A stretch of DNA of 64,000 bases from an uncultured Prevotellaceae bacterium (GTDB lineage: Bacteria > Bacteroidota > Bacteroidia > Bacteroidales > Muribaculaceae): contig ONGE01000019.1 of NCBI GenBank assembly GCA_900317325.1, forward strand, positions 1-64,000. The letters run 5' to 3'. A model generated the notes under the pieces. It was not told the DNA's origin. It saw only the letters and a program-made list of their open reading frames with translations, and did no database searches. Made by a program: the position numbers and the translations under genes. Positions 51,255-60,602 of the stretch are shown here, one piece after another; the stretch's first letter is position 1, and every line of letters starts with the position of its first letter.

Positions 51255-52628
51255 TTACTTCTCCTCTTTCTCGTAGAGCTTGCGGAAGTCCTCAACGCTG
51301 ATCGACTTCTCGTTGACCTTGACAGCCTCCTTGACAGCGGCATAGAACTTGTTGTCGATGGCATGCTCCTGGATAGCCTCGCGGGCGCGGTCATCCTGCA
51401 TGTAACGCTCGGCCTGCTGACGCACGAGGTCCTCGGGAGCGTTGTAGATGCCATACTGTGACAACTGCTGCTGAGCGAAGATGAAGGCGGCGGTGTCGAT
51501 GTCTTCCTTCTCGACCTTGATGCCCAGTTCCTGAGCCAGGTGGTCCTTCACGAGTTGCCAGCGCAACTGATTGAACATGCCCTGAGCCTCCTCGTCGGTG
51601 ATCTCGGTATTCTCCTTCTCGTCCTGCTCGCGGCGCAGCTTGAGGAAGCGCTTGAGGAACTCCTCGGGCAGCTGCAGCTCACCAGCCTTCTCGGTGAGGA
51701 TGCGCTGAGCGTCAACGGTGAAGCGGTAGTTGCTCTCGGGGACGTTGGCACGCTGAATCATCACGCGCACGGCCTCACGGAAAGCAGCCTCGTCCTTAAC
51801 CTCGGTCTCGGTGCCGAGAACGCCCTTGAAGAACTCCTCGTTCATCTCGGCCTCCTGGTTCACCTTGATCTCCTCGATGGTCACGCGGAAGTCGCTCTTC
51901 ATCTCGGCAGCCACGTTGCGGTCGACATTGAGCAGACCCTGCAACTCGGCGGCATTGCCGTCGTAGGCCTTGTAGGGGTTGAACACGAAGGTGTCACCCA
52001 CCTTGACGCCGACAAACTTGGCGGCCTCGTCCTCGTCGTTCATGTAGCGGGCCGAGATCACGGTGCGCTCTACCTTAATGCCGTTCTCCTTGTCGTTGCC
52101 CTGCTCGTCGAGCTCGATCATCGAGCCGCGCAGCATCGACTCCTTGTCACTCACCTCGCCGTCAACGAGGGTACCCAGGCGCTTGCGGTCATGGGCGATG
52201 GCATCGTCGACCATCTGGTCGGTCACCTCGATATTGTAATAGGGCACGTTGATGCGCTTGTTGAGCTTGAGCTCGATGGCGGGAGCCAGACCCAGGTCGA
52301 ACTTGAACGCCATCTCCTCGTCGTTCATGATGTCCACCTTGGTGTCCTCGTTGGGAAGAGGCTCGCCCAGCACGTGCAGGTTGTTCTCACGGATGTGGTC
52401 ATACAGGGCCTTGCCCACCATGCGGTCAACCACGTCGGCGGTCACACTGGGGCCGTAAAACTTCATCAGCAGCGACTTGGGGGCCTTACCGGGGCGAAAA
52501 CCCTTCAGCGGATGACGCACGCCCATTTTAGCCACTTCCTTAGCCACGTCGGCTGCAAAATCTTCTCTCTTGATATCCACGGTGACAATAGCGTTCACCG
52601 CATCAATTTGTTCTAAACTTACGTTCAT
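51255..52628 (-). CDS. tig: Trigger factor
   Basis: A 457-residue ribosome-bound chaperone: the N-terminal ribosome-binding domain carries GFRPGKAPKSLLMKFYG (the FRxGxxP signature), followed by a divergent FKBP-like region and a long helical C-terminus. In Bacteroidota the prolyl-isomerase domain is often degenerate. Upstream of clpPX in the same orientation but with its own promoter and terminator. Confidence 0.95.
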   Translation of the reverse strand: MNVSLEQIDAVNAIVTVDIKREDFAADVAKEVAKMGVRHPLKGFRPGKAPKSLLMKFYGPSVTADVVDRMVGKALYDHIRENNLHVLGEPLPNEDTKVDIMNDEEMAFKFDLGLAPAIELKLNKRINVPYYNIEVTDQMVDDAIAHDRKRLGTLVDGEVSDKESMLRGSMIELDEQGNDKENGIKVERTVISARYMNDEDEAAKFVGVKVGDTFVFNPYKAYDGNAAELQGLLNVDRNVAAEMKSDFRVTIEEIKVNQEAEMNEEFFKGVLGTETEVKDEAAFREAVRVMIQRANVPESNYRFTVDAQRILTEKAGELQLPEEFLKRFLKLRREQDEKENTEITDEEAQGMFNQLRWQLVKDHLAQELGIKVEKEDIDTAAFIFAQQQLSQYGIYNAPEDLVRQQAERYMQDDRAREAIQEHAIDNKFYAAVKEAVKVNEKSISVEDFRKLYEKEEK

Positions 52629-52677
52629 TACTTGGTTTGTATTGTATGATAAATGTTTGTTTCTGCAAAAGCGGCTG

Positions 52678-52708
52678 CAAAGGTACTACTTTTCGCCCGA
52701 TACGCAAA
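52678..52708 (-). promoter_or_regulatory. Promoter of tig
   Basis: TTTG (52708-52705), 19 nt, TACCTTTG (52685-52678) on the minus strand. Confidence 0.7.
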
Positions 52709-52739
52709 ATTTGCCGCCACTTTTTTGAATTTGTTTTAG

Positions 52740-52880
52740 TTAAGCGACCTGCTTTCGGCTATCCGGCATGGGCCGGACAAGCGTTAAACGCTGATTGTTA
52801 ACCCTTAGCTACTGCTGCAGCGGGCAGACCTATGCCAAGCCTCACAGCCCCCCCCCTGCTCTCATCAGGTCACGACAAAA
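52740..52880. other. Structured gene-free segment, possible small RNA
   Basis: The gap 52629-52987 holds, beside the tig promoter and the next terminator, several hairpins: TCCGGC ATGG GCCGGA (about 52760-52775), AGCGTT A AACGCT (about 52779-52791) and a CTGC/GCAG stem (about 52811-52827), plus a run of nine C. No ORF is convincing. It matches no RNA family I can name. Confidence 0.3.
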
Positions 52881-52884
52881 ACAT

Positions 52885-52921
52885 GCGCCCCGCTGGTCAA
52901 CTGTCGACTCATGCGGGGCGC
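52885..52921 (-). terminator. Terminator of the DUF4251 gene
   Basis: GCGCCCCGC (52885-52893) pairs with GCGGGGCGC (52913-52921); the minus strand continues ATGTTTTTGTC. Confidence 0.85.
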
Positions 52922-52987
52922 CCGGCTTGTTGCTCCCTCGAGGGGAGCGATCATCTATTACCGTTTATAAAATTCAGTGATTGTCTC

Positions 52988-53599
52988 TTATCGATGATCC
53001 TTGTCGCGGTACGGGAGGATTTCGCCGTAGAACGTGATATGAGGTCCTCCCACGATATCGGCCACGGCACGCTTGCTGTTATGATACAACGTGATGCAGA
53101 TGTGTGCATCGACACTGGGACCCACGAGATCATACTCGAGGTACACGTCACCGTTGTCTTTCTCCTTGATGCGCTTGTTGCGCACTTGGCCTTTTCCGGT
53201 CCATCCGCCCAAGCCGTTGACGCCGGAGACACCCGTGTTGAGGGCATACTGGATGATGCCGTCGGTGTTCTGGAAGAGCACAAAGTTGGAATTGCCGTTG
53301 ATGTCGTAACGGCGATATCCTGTTTGTCCCAGCCTGATATTATCGGCCACGAGAACAAAGTAGCCGCGACGCAACGAGTTTGCAGCCTTGGCATAGGCCA
53401 CATCATCATTGAGCTCGCGCAGCATCTTCTCGCGTGCCTTGGCTTCTTCCTCGGTCTCCTGTACCGGTTGAGCGGGCGTGATCATCTCGAGCTTCACGTT
53501 CTCGTCGGTCACGATATCGACCTCGTCGGGGACATTCTGTGCCGTGGCGCAGAGTCCCACTGTTATTATCGCACTTAGTGCCAGAAATATCTTTTTCAT
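52988..53599 (-). CDS. DUF4251-like exported protein
   Basis: From the ATG at 53599 the 203-residue protein has a signal peptide (MKKIFLALSAIITVGLCATA) and the DUF4251-type segment around residues 70-200: YFVLVADN, SGVNGLGGWTGKGQV, and the C-terminal HITFYGEILPY. Members are small exported beta proteins of unknown role in Bacteroidota. The open frame upstream of 53599 lacks a signal peptide. Confidence 0.75.
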   Translation of the reverse strand: MKKIFLALSAIITVGLCATAQNVPDEVDIVTDENVKLEMITPAQPVQETEEEAKAREKMLRELNDDVAYAKAANSLRRGYFVLVADNIRLGQTGYRRYDINGNSNFVLFQNTDGIIQYALNTGVSGVNGLGGWTGKGQVRNKRIKEKDNGDVYLEYDLVGPSVDAHICITLYHNSKRAVADIVGGPHITFYGEILPYRDKDHR

Positions 53600-53726
53600 A
53601 AACAAAGAGGTTTTAATGATTATTGTTTGTCTTTTAGACGTGACAATTTGAATTTTGTTTAATTTTGCAGTGGAAATTTTTAGCAATTGCTTTTACTCGG
53701 TCTGCAATCAATTAAATCAAAGATAT

Positions 53727-54602
53727 ATGGAAAGGAAGACGAACTGGAAACTGGGAACTCGACTGCTGGTACTGTTGTGTTTGATGGGTGCAGGGCTCAT
53801 TGTGGCCTCGGCGGGATGTGCATTCGTGGTCAATATGGGCATGCTCACGATGCTCACCGTGCAGGATGTGCTGGCGTTCATCGTGCCGGCAGTGGCGGCT
53901 ATGGCGCTATTCTATCGTCGTCCGCTTCACGCCATGTGCATGGACCGAGCTCCCGAGTGGAGGGCCCTGCTCGTGGTGGTGGCCTTCTATATCCTGTCGA
54001 TGCCCGCCACGAACTGGCTGGTCACCGCCAACGAGGCCATGACGTTGCCCTCGTGGATGAGCGGCATTGAGCAGCTGATGAGGGCCCTGGAGGACAGTGC
54101 CTCCGATGCCACCGAGAAACTGCTCGACATCAACACTGTGGGCCAGCTGATTCCCTGTGTCTTTGTAGTGGGCCTGATGGCCGGCTTGAGCGAGGAGATG
54201 CTCTTTCGCGGCGCCATGCAGCGCACCATGCAGGACAGCACGCTGAACAAGCATGCCGTGGTGTGGATCGTCGCCATCATCTTCAGCGCCTTCCACATGC
54301 AGTTCTACGGGTTCTTCCCCCGCATGATCCTGGGCGTGTGGCTGGGCTATCTGCTGTTGTGGACCCGCAGCCTGTGGGTGCCCATCATCGCCCACACCCT
54401 GAACAACAGCACCGTTGTCATGTTCAGCTATCTCACCAACAAGGGCATCGTCCCCGAGGGCTTCGGTGACAACTTGGGCCTGCCCGCCGACGGCGGTATT
54501 CCCTGGCTCGCCATCGCCAGCCTCGTCGCCAGCCTCGCCCTGGCCATCTGGACCGCCCGCTACTACAAGCGCCGTCAGTCACCCCCACCCCTGCCCGTGT
54601 AA
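53727..54602 (+). CDS. CPBP-family intramembrane metalloprotease
   Basis: A 291-residue polytopic membrane protein with the CPBP/CAAX protease motifs EEMLFRGAMQ (EExxxR), a second motif in FSAFHMQFYG (FxxxH) and IIAHTLNNS (HxxxN). About eight hydrophobic segments. Related proteins process peptides or act in bacteriocin immunity. Divergent from the DUF4251 gene; the start at 53727 follows a plus-strand -7 box TAATTTTG at 53660-53667. Confidence 0.88.
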   Translation: MERKTNWKLGTRLLVLLCLMGAGLIVASAGCAFVVNMGMLTMLTVQDVLAFIVPAVAAMALFYRRPLHAMCMDRAPEWRALLVVVAFYILSMPATNWLVTANEAMTLPSWMSGIEQLMRALEDSASDATEKLLDINTVGQLIPCVFVVGLMAGLSEEMLFRGAMQRTMQDSTLNKHAVVWIVAIIFSAFHMQFYGFFPRMILGVWLGYLLLWTRSLWVPIIAHTLNNSTVVMFSYLTNKGIVPEGFGDNLGLPADGGIPWLAIASLVASLALAIWTARYYKRRQSPPPLPV

Positions 54603-54653
54603 CACAAACAGTGGAAATTTCAATTCGATCATACTGCCACAAATACAATCTAT

Positions 54654-57434
54654 ATGCTTATGAAAAGAGTCATTCTTTTTCTCGTATCATTATTCTTTGT
54701 AGCAAGTTGCTTTGCCCAGAGTATTGAGACAGGCTATGTCAAGGAATACAACGGCAAGAAAGCCAAGACACCACTAGCTGGTGTGGAGCTCAGTGTAAAC
54801 GGCGCCCCATCTACTGTTAGCGACACTAGGGGCAAGTTTCAATTGAAATTCGCCGTCCTCAAACCTGGCGAATCGGTCAAGTACAACGAAATCTACAAGG
54901 CAGGTTATGTTATCTTCAATAAAGACGCACTGGACTATTGGCGAATTTCTAAAGACAAGAAACCTTTTGTCATCGTAATGTGCAAAGAGAGCGCATTCCG
55001 TGAACTGAAGAAAAAATATTATGGTATCATTGAGAAGTCTTACCGAGAAGAATACCTTAAACAAAGGGCTCTTGCTGAGCAATCGGCAACTGATGTGCTA
55101 AACTTGCAGACGAAATTAGCTGAATTAAAGAAAGAGTATGATGAAAAACTCAGCAACATCAACACCTATGTGGAGCTCTTTGCGAGAATCGATCACAGCG
55201 AGATGGACTCAATCGTGGGCCGCGCACTAGAATTAGTTGAGGCTGGAAGAATCGATGAAGGTATCAAAGTCTTTGAAGAGTTGCAGCTATTACAACAAGT
55301 TAACTATCAACTCGACAAATGGCAAACAGGCGAGAACATGAAAAAAGCAGCTACAGCTATGATTGATGATGCCAAACAAGATCTCGTCTCACTAGCCGAA
55401 AAATTAAAACAGCAAATCGGTCTTTATGAAATGGGCGGACATCGATATGATGAGAAACGCAAAGACATGATGGTCAATCTAATAACAGTCTATCGACAGC
55501 TCAATAGTGCATTTGACGGCCACTACAATGAGGAACTCGGCACATGGATCTGTCAGCTATCTGATTTCACCAAACCATGGGCTGACAGAGAAACAGATTA
55601 TCGTGAAGCCGCAGCACTTCCCTCATTATCTGGTTTGTATAAACTTGCCGATCGGTTTGAAATTAAAGCCTATTACAATAACGCATATATTGACACCATA
55701 AAAACTTGCTTGCAAGAAGCACTTAAACTCTTCCCCTCAGATTCTATTCGCAAAGAGATTGAAAATGCGCTCCTTTGGTGCGGAGACTTTTATTACCCAA
55801 CTCTACAAGGAGACTTGCTTTGTTATAAGTGTTACGGCGGCATAGATTCGGTCTATGTGTGGCCCAAAACTCGATATTGCTATAATAAGGCCACCGATAC
55901 ACTAGTCATCCCTTCTCAAGTCGAATACAACGGGAAGACATATACAGTAGCAGGCATTGGTCCATACGCTTTTTTCAAAAACAGACACTTAAAAAAAGTT
56001 GTTTTACCACCTGATGTCGAAATTATTTATCCCCATGCTTTTGACAAGTGTGACTCATTGGCATCTATCTCTGTATCTTCAAACATGAAACAGATAGATT
56101 CAGATGCCATTCCTCTACACACATTCATTGAACTTCCACAGCACATGGACAATATCGACTGGACAGGACCTTTTGCATCAGACCGCCTTTTATCAATTGA
56201 AAAAGCCCCCGATACATCCTACTATGTATCAACAAGAAGATTGCTGACAGAACTTTCAGAGAGAAAAGAGCTTGATTATCAGACAAGAGCTTATTGGACT
56301 GCGCAGATTGGTTTCCTGGACTTTTATCATGGGGATACTATCAACTATGTCAATTATTTATTCAAAGCGCGAAAAGTCTTTGGTAGCATCATCGATTATG
56401 ATATAGCCCAAGCCTATTTTCTGCAAGGTGATTATAAGACAGCTTTTGAGTACTTGAATAGCTATCTAAATAATAACCCAGTTCAAGTGGCTCCACCTGC
56501 ATATAATAAATTGGCATACATGAATGCTAAAGGACTATATATTGATCAGAATTATCAATTAGCCTTAGAACTGATTGACAAAGCCATAGCTCTAGAGCCC
56601 CAAAATATTTATTATCTTGACACAAAAGGTGAGATTTACTTAATGATGGGGCAACGAGACAGCGCTCACTGCTATTGGAACAAGGTACTGGCCATCAACC
56701 CAGAATTTGACTACAATCAATCTGATTTATACAAACAACTATTCCCCGAACAAGTCAATCAGAATAAGGACTCAACTACAATCCTATTCCAAGATTATCT
56801 CAACATCGTACATTTGGCTGCAAATAGCGTTTATAATATACAAATGTTAGATGCTTTTACGGAGATTGGATATGATATACTCGACGAAAAGGGAACTTTA
56901 GCTCTTGAAGTATTGTTTCAACACAAAGAGAGTATCAAACGATATGATCCAGTATATATAGGAACTGCTATCATGTGGGCTATCAGAAATGAATTACGCT
57001 TCATTTGTGATTGGTTTTGGCCCATTTATTTTAGTAAAAGTTCTGATCGCACAACGGCCAAGAAAACAGAGAATCCTATATACTGGGAAGATGGCCAAAT
57101 GATTGATGTATCGAATCTGTCCATATCACGTGCTCTTTATCACGTTGCTTTGTTATTGAATAATGAATTACAACCTAAAATAAATGCTCATAAACAGCTA
57201 TCAAACAGTGAGGAATACATAAAAGATTTTACAACAAGGATTATCGATGCCATTGATATAATGAAAGCATCTGAAAGCATCCCTAATGAACTGAAAGGAA
57301 CCATTTCTGATCTTGTATTCACTGGAAAATCTTTTCATGAATTATCTGAGGAATACAATATACCCTACGAGGATATGGTTAGACATTGCGCTCGTGTTTT
57401 AGAGTCATTACCAAAACAATCAGAGTGGAATTAA
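54654..57434 (+). CDS. Large exported protein: CarboxypepD-like, coiled-coil, LRR_5 and TPR regions
   Basis: A 926-residue protein. Signal peptide with a possible lipobox (FFVASC near residue 20), a carboxypeptidase-regulatory-like domain (about 25-110), a Glu/Lys-rich helical coiled-coil stretch (about 115-260), a short BspA-type leucine-rich segment (about 400-470: LVIPSQVEYNGKTYTVAGIG, LKKVVLPPDVEII), and TPR-like helices (about 575-690: AQAYFLQGDYKTAFEYL, LALELIDKAIALEPQN). The base composition is clearly more AT-rich than its neighbours. It ends 4 nt before the TIR gene. No homologue is recognised as a whole; function unknown. Confidence 0.75.
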   Translation: MLMKRVILFLVSLFFVASCFAQSIETGYVKEYNGKKAKTPLAGVELSVNGAPSTVSDTRGKFQLKFAVLKPGESVKYNEIYKAGYVIFNKDALDYWRISKDKKPFVIVMCKESAFRELKKKYYGIIEKSYREEYLKQRALAEQSATDVLNLQTKLAELKKEYDEKLSNINTYVELFARIDHSEMDSIVGRALELVEAGRIDEGIKVFEELQLLQQVNYQLDKWQTGENMKKAATAMIDDAKQDLVSLAEKLKQQIGLYEMGGHRYDEKRKDMMVNLITVYRQLNSAFDGHYNEELGTWICQLSDFTKPWADRETDYREAAALPSLSGLYKLADRFEIKAYYNNAYIDTIKTCLQEALKLFPSDSIRKEIENALLWCGDFYYPTLQGDLLCYKCYGGIDSVYVWPKTRYCYNKATDTLVIPSQVEYNGKTYTVAGIGPYAFFKNRHLKKVVLPPDVEIIYPHAFDKCDSLASISVSSNMKQIDSDAIPLHTFIELPQHMDNIDWTGPFASDRLLSIEKAPDTSYYVSTRRLLTELSERKELDYQTRAYWTAQIGFLDFYHGDTINYVNYLFKARKVFGSIIDYDIAQAYFLQGDYKTAFEYLNSYLNNNPVQVAPPAYNKLAYMNAKGLYIDQNYQLALELIDKAIALEPQNIYYLDTKGEIYLMMGQRDSAHCYWNKVLAINPEFDYNQSDLYKQLFPEQVNQNKDSTTILFQDYLNIVHLAANSVYNIQMLDAFTEIGYDILDEKGTLALEVLFQHKESIKRYDPVYIGTAIMWAIRNELRFICDWFWPIYFSKSSDRTTAKKTENPIYWEDGQMIDVSNLSISRALYHVALLLNNELQPKINAHKQLSNSEEYIKDFTTRIIDAIDIMKASESIPNELKGTISDLVFTGKSFHELSEEYNIPYEDMVRHCARVLESLPKQSEWN

Positions 57435-57438
57435 TAAC

Positions 57439-58533
57439 ATGAAGCAGAACTATGCCTTTATCAGCTATAGCCATCGCGATATCACGATGGCTAAATGGCT
57501 GCACAAGAAACTGGAATCATATAAACTGCCCACTGAGATTCACAATGACTTTGAGAATTCCAGATACCTGCGTCCCATATTCCGCGACCAAGAAGATCTC
57601 AATACGGGTGTGCTGAGTGACGAACTGCGAAAACAACTGGACAACTCAAAGTTTCTGATTGTAGTTTGTTCTCCTCATTCGGCACAGTCCCAATGGGTCA
57701 GCGAGGAAGTTAAATTCTTTATAGAATCAGGACGACTCGAGTACATAATCCCATTCATCATCGAGGGCACACCAGGCAGTGATGGTGAACCGGAGTGTTT
57801 GCCTTTATCTTTAAGACAGTTTATCAGCAACCATCCTGACCGCGAATTGCTTGGAATCAACATTGCTGAGGTAGGACGCGAGAAGTCATTCATCCGTGTC
57901 GTGTCCAGGATGTTAGGAGTGTCATTTGACAACCTGTGGAAACGACATGAACGTGACCGTCGCAGGAAACTTATATCGTGGAGTATAGGTACAGTTCTCA
58001 CAGCTTTTCTTGTTTACTGTTTCTTCTTTCCCGTATCATTAACGCTAGAACTTCAAGACGAGGAACATCATTTGCCCGTACCCGAAGATGCCGTTTTGGT
58101 TGTCAATGGTGCGTCCTATCCATTATCAAATCTTGACACCACAATAACCATCACTGGCTTACCCAGTCATTTCAAATACAGGGAAATTCCCGTTTCATTT
58201 AGCGCCACTTATTATTCAAACACTGACAGTTGCACATCTTCTCATCTCAGTTTTCGTGCTCATATGATATTACCTCTCAAGCGAGATAAGACTTTCGCCA
58301 TCTTCGCAGGAAAAGTTATAGACGAGCACAATGAACCAGTCTCAGAAGCAACAGTTCAGATTGGTGATACTGCAACCCAAAGCAGTAATGACGGAACATT
58401 CAAAATAAGTTTCAAGGCAGCAGACCAATCCGAAATCAAACCTGTTAAAATCTCAAAAACAGGAAAAAAGACAATTTTTCGTGAAGATGAATGCCCCGGA
58501 GAAGAACTCATTTATATTCTGCACAATCAGTGA
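57439..58533 (+). CDS. Membrane-anchored TIR-domain protein
   Basis: A 364-residue protein: an N-terminal TIR domain (about 1-150) starting NYAFISYSHRD, with W86-x-x-E89 in SQWVSEEVKFF, the position of the catalytic Glu of NAD-cleaving TIR domains; one membrane helix (about 179-200); then an extracytoplasmic part of about 160 residues with a second CarboxypepD-like Ig fold near the end (about 290-345: FAGKVIDEHNEPVSEATVQI). TIR domain inside, sensor-like part outside is the predicted topology. Starts 4 nt after the large exported partner. AT-rich like it. Confidence 0.83.
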   Translation: MKQNYAFISYSHRDITMAKWLHKKLESYKLPTEIHNDFENSRYLRPIFRDQEDLNTGVLSDELRKQLDNSKFLIVVCSPHSAQSQWVSEEVKFFIESGRLEYIIPFIIEGTPGSDGEPECLPLSLRQFISNHPDRELLGINIAEVGREKSFIRVVSRMLGVSFDNLWKRHERDRRRKLISWSIGTVLTAFLVYCFFFPVSLTLELQDEEHHLPVPEDAVLVVNGASYPLSNLDTTITITGLPSHFKYREIPVSFSATYYSNTDSCTSSHLSFRAHMILPLKRDKTFAIFAGKVIDEHNEPVSEATVQIGDTATQSSNDGTFKISFKAADQSEIKPVKISKTGKKTIFREDECPGEELIYILHNQ

Positions 58534-58632
58534 GTATCATGATGCCTATCGACAAGTCGGTAAAGGCATAAGTATAAAATGTGACAAAGCAAATAATCTA
58601 CTCAACAATGTCAAGAAAAATGTTATTTTTTT

Positions 58633-58664
58633 CTTGCCATTGTGTTCGTCTTGCAGTATCTTTG
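58633..58664 (+). promoter_or_regulatory. Promoter of the sppA-lpxK-punA-thiL unit
   Basis: CTTG (58633-58636), 20 nt, TATCTTTG (58657-58664), about 100 nt before sppA. Confidence 0.6.
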
Positions 58665-58764
58665 CAAATTGGAGTGTTGTGTTCTAGTGACATGAAGCCT
58701 TCACTTCGCTGCAATGGTTTGATAACAAACATTTTAGATTAATAATACAAAATCCTATACAGTT

Positions 58765-60558
58765 ATGATGAAGAAATTTATCCTTATCGTTTGCGGCTCG
58801 TTTGTGGGCGCATTCTTGGCCTTAATCTTTTTGTTCATGTCGATGATCATCAGTTTTGCCGTGATGGGTGCCATGGGCATGGGCGGCAAGAGCTCAACTG
58901 CTGTTTCCAAGCACTCGATTCTGAAAATCGACCTGGGCACCGAAATCAGTGAGCGTGGCGGCGATGAGCCGGTCGACATGATGGCGATGATGATGAACCA
59001 AGGCGTGCCCAGCAGCTTGGGACTGAACACTGTGTTGTCGGCCATCGAGAATGCCGCCGAGAACGATAAGGTTGAGGGCATCTATATCGAGTGCAACGGC
59101 GTGAGCGCCGCTCCCGCCACCCTCAAGACCATGCGCCGCGCCTTGAAGGAATTCAAGAAAAGCGGTAAGTGGATTGTGGCCTACGGCTACGAGGGCATCA
59201 ACCAGGCCGACTATTACCTGGCCAGTGTTGCCGACAGCATCTACCTCAACCCGGTGGGTTCTGTTGACCTGCACGGTATGGCATCGGTAACGCCCTACAT
59301 GAAAAAGATGTTTGACAAGATTGGCGTGGAGATGCAGGTGGTGCGCGTGGGCACGTTCAAGAGCGCTGTCGAGCCTTACATGCTCGAGGACATGAGCGAT
59401 GCCAACCGCTTGCAGCAAGAGCACTACCTGGGCACCATCTGGAAAGAGATGCTCGACAGCATCGCCGCCGACCGCAAGTTGACATACGATGCCTTGAATT
59501 CGCTGTGCGACAGTGTTGTCATGACTTTCTCGGCCGACGTCCTCATGCAGGACAAGCTGGTGGACAAGCTGGCTTACCGTGCCCAGATGGATGATATCCT
59601 GCGCGCCCGCACCAAAGTTGACAAGGATAAAGACCTGAAGTTCGTCACCCCCGATGACTTGGCCTCGTCGTTAGAGGACCCCGTGCTCGGCGACCACATC
59701 GCTGTGGTGTATGCCGTGGGTGAGATTGACGGCTCGGGCAGCTTCGGTTCCACCGAGGAGGGCATCAACAGCGAGAAGTTGAGCGAGACCATCCACGACC
59801 TGATGAAAGACGATAATGTCAAGGGCATGGTGCTGCGCGTGAATTCGCCGGGCGGCAGTGCCTTTGGCAGCGAGCAGATCTGGAAGGCCGTCCAGGACTT
59901 CAAGGCTGCCGGCAAGCCGGTTGCCGTGTCGATGGGTGACTATGCCGCATCAGGCGGTTACTATATCTCCTGCGGCGCCGACCGCATCTTTGCCGAGCGC
60001 ACGACCATCACCGGCTCGATCGGCATCTTCGGTGTCATCCCCAGCTTCAATGAACTCGTCGAGAACAAGCTGGGTGTTCACATGGCATCGGTCAAGACCA
60101 ACGAGAACGGCGACATGGCCGCTGTGGGCAAGAAGCTGACTCCTGCTCAGCGTGCAGCATTGCAGAACATGGTCAACGAGGGCTACGAGCTGTTCACCAA
60201 GCGCTGCGCCGACGGTCGCCACGTGACCCAAGACTCCATCAAGCAGATTGCCGAGGGTCGCGTGTGGGACGGCATCACCGCCAAGCAGATCGGTCTGGTT
60301 GACGAGTTCGGCGGCATTCGCGAGGCCGTGGCATGGGTGGCCAAGAAGGCCAAGCTGGGCGACGACTACAAGACGCAGAACTACCCCGCTATGGAGGATC
60401 AGTTCATGGCCTTGCTCGACAAGTACATGGTGACCCGCTACGAGTCACGCCTGCAGGGCGAGATGGGCCTGTTGTATGACTGGCACAAGCAGCTGCAGCG
60501 CATCCTGGGTCGCGACCGCATCCTCTGCCTGATGACCGATGGCGAAGTGGAACTTTAA
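58765..60558 (+). CDS. sppA: Signal peptide peptidase SppA, long form
   Basis: A 597-residue membrane-anchored serine protease of the 67K SppA type, with an N-terminal helix (about 5-37) and two S49 domains. The catalytic Ser is in GDYAASGGYYIS in the second half and the Lys is expected in the first half (around YEGINQADYYLAS). It degrades remnant signal peptides in the membrane. First of four rightward genes spaced 43-95 nt apart. Confidence 0.94.
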   Translation: MMKKFILIVCGSFVGAFLALIFLFMSMIISFAVMGAMGMGGKSSTAVSKHSILKIDLGTEISERGGDEPVDMMAMMMNQGVPSSLGLNTVLSAIENAAENDKVEGIYIECNGVSAAPATLKTMRRALKEFKKSGKWIVAYGYEGINQADYYLASVADSIYLNPVGSVDLHGMASVTPYMKKMFDKIGVEMQVVRVGTFKSAVEPYMLEDMSDANRLQQEHYLGTIWKEMLDSIAADRKLTYDALNSLCDSVVMTFSADVLMQDKLVDKLAYRAQMDDILRARTKVDKDKDLKFVTPDDLASSLEDPVLGDHIAVVYAVGEIDGSGSFGSTEEGINSEKLSETIHDLMKDDNVKGMVLRVNSPGGSAFGSEQIWKAVQDFKAAGKPVAVSMGDYAASGGYYISCGADRIFAERTTITGSIGIFGVIPSFNELVENKLGVHMASVKTNENGDMAAVGKKLTPAQRAALQNMVNEGYELFTKRCADGRHVTQDSIKQIAEGRVWDGITAKQIGLVDEFGGIREAVAWVAKKAKLGDDYKTQNYPAMEDQFMALLDKYMVTRYESRLQGEMGLLYDWHKQLQRILGRDRILCLMTDGEVEL

Positions 60559-60563
60559 TCTAT

Positions 60564-60600
60564 TACTGTAAATGGCTAAAGGCTAAAAGCTAAAGGCTAG
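60564..60600 (+). repeat. GGCTAAA short tandem repeat
   Basis: Four degenerate copies of (G)GCTAAA between sppA and lpxK; low complexity, another form of the intergenic 7-mer repeats seen elsewhere in the window. Confidence 0.6.
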
Positions 60601-60602
60601 AA

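Noticed and set aside
57439..58533. TIR gene as a Thoeris ThsB
   Set aside because: No ThsA-like SIR2/SLOG or Macro effector adjoins; it has a membrane helix and an exported partner instead.
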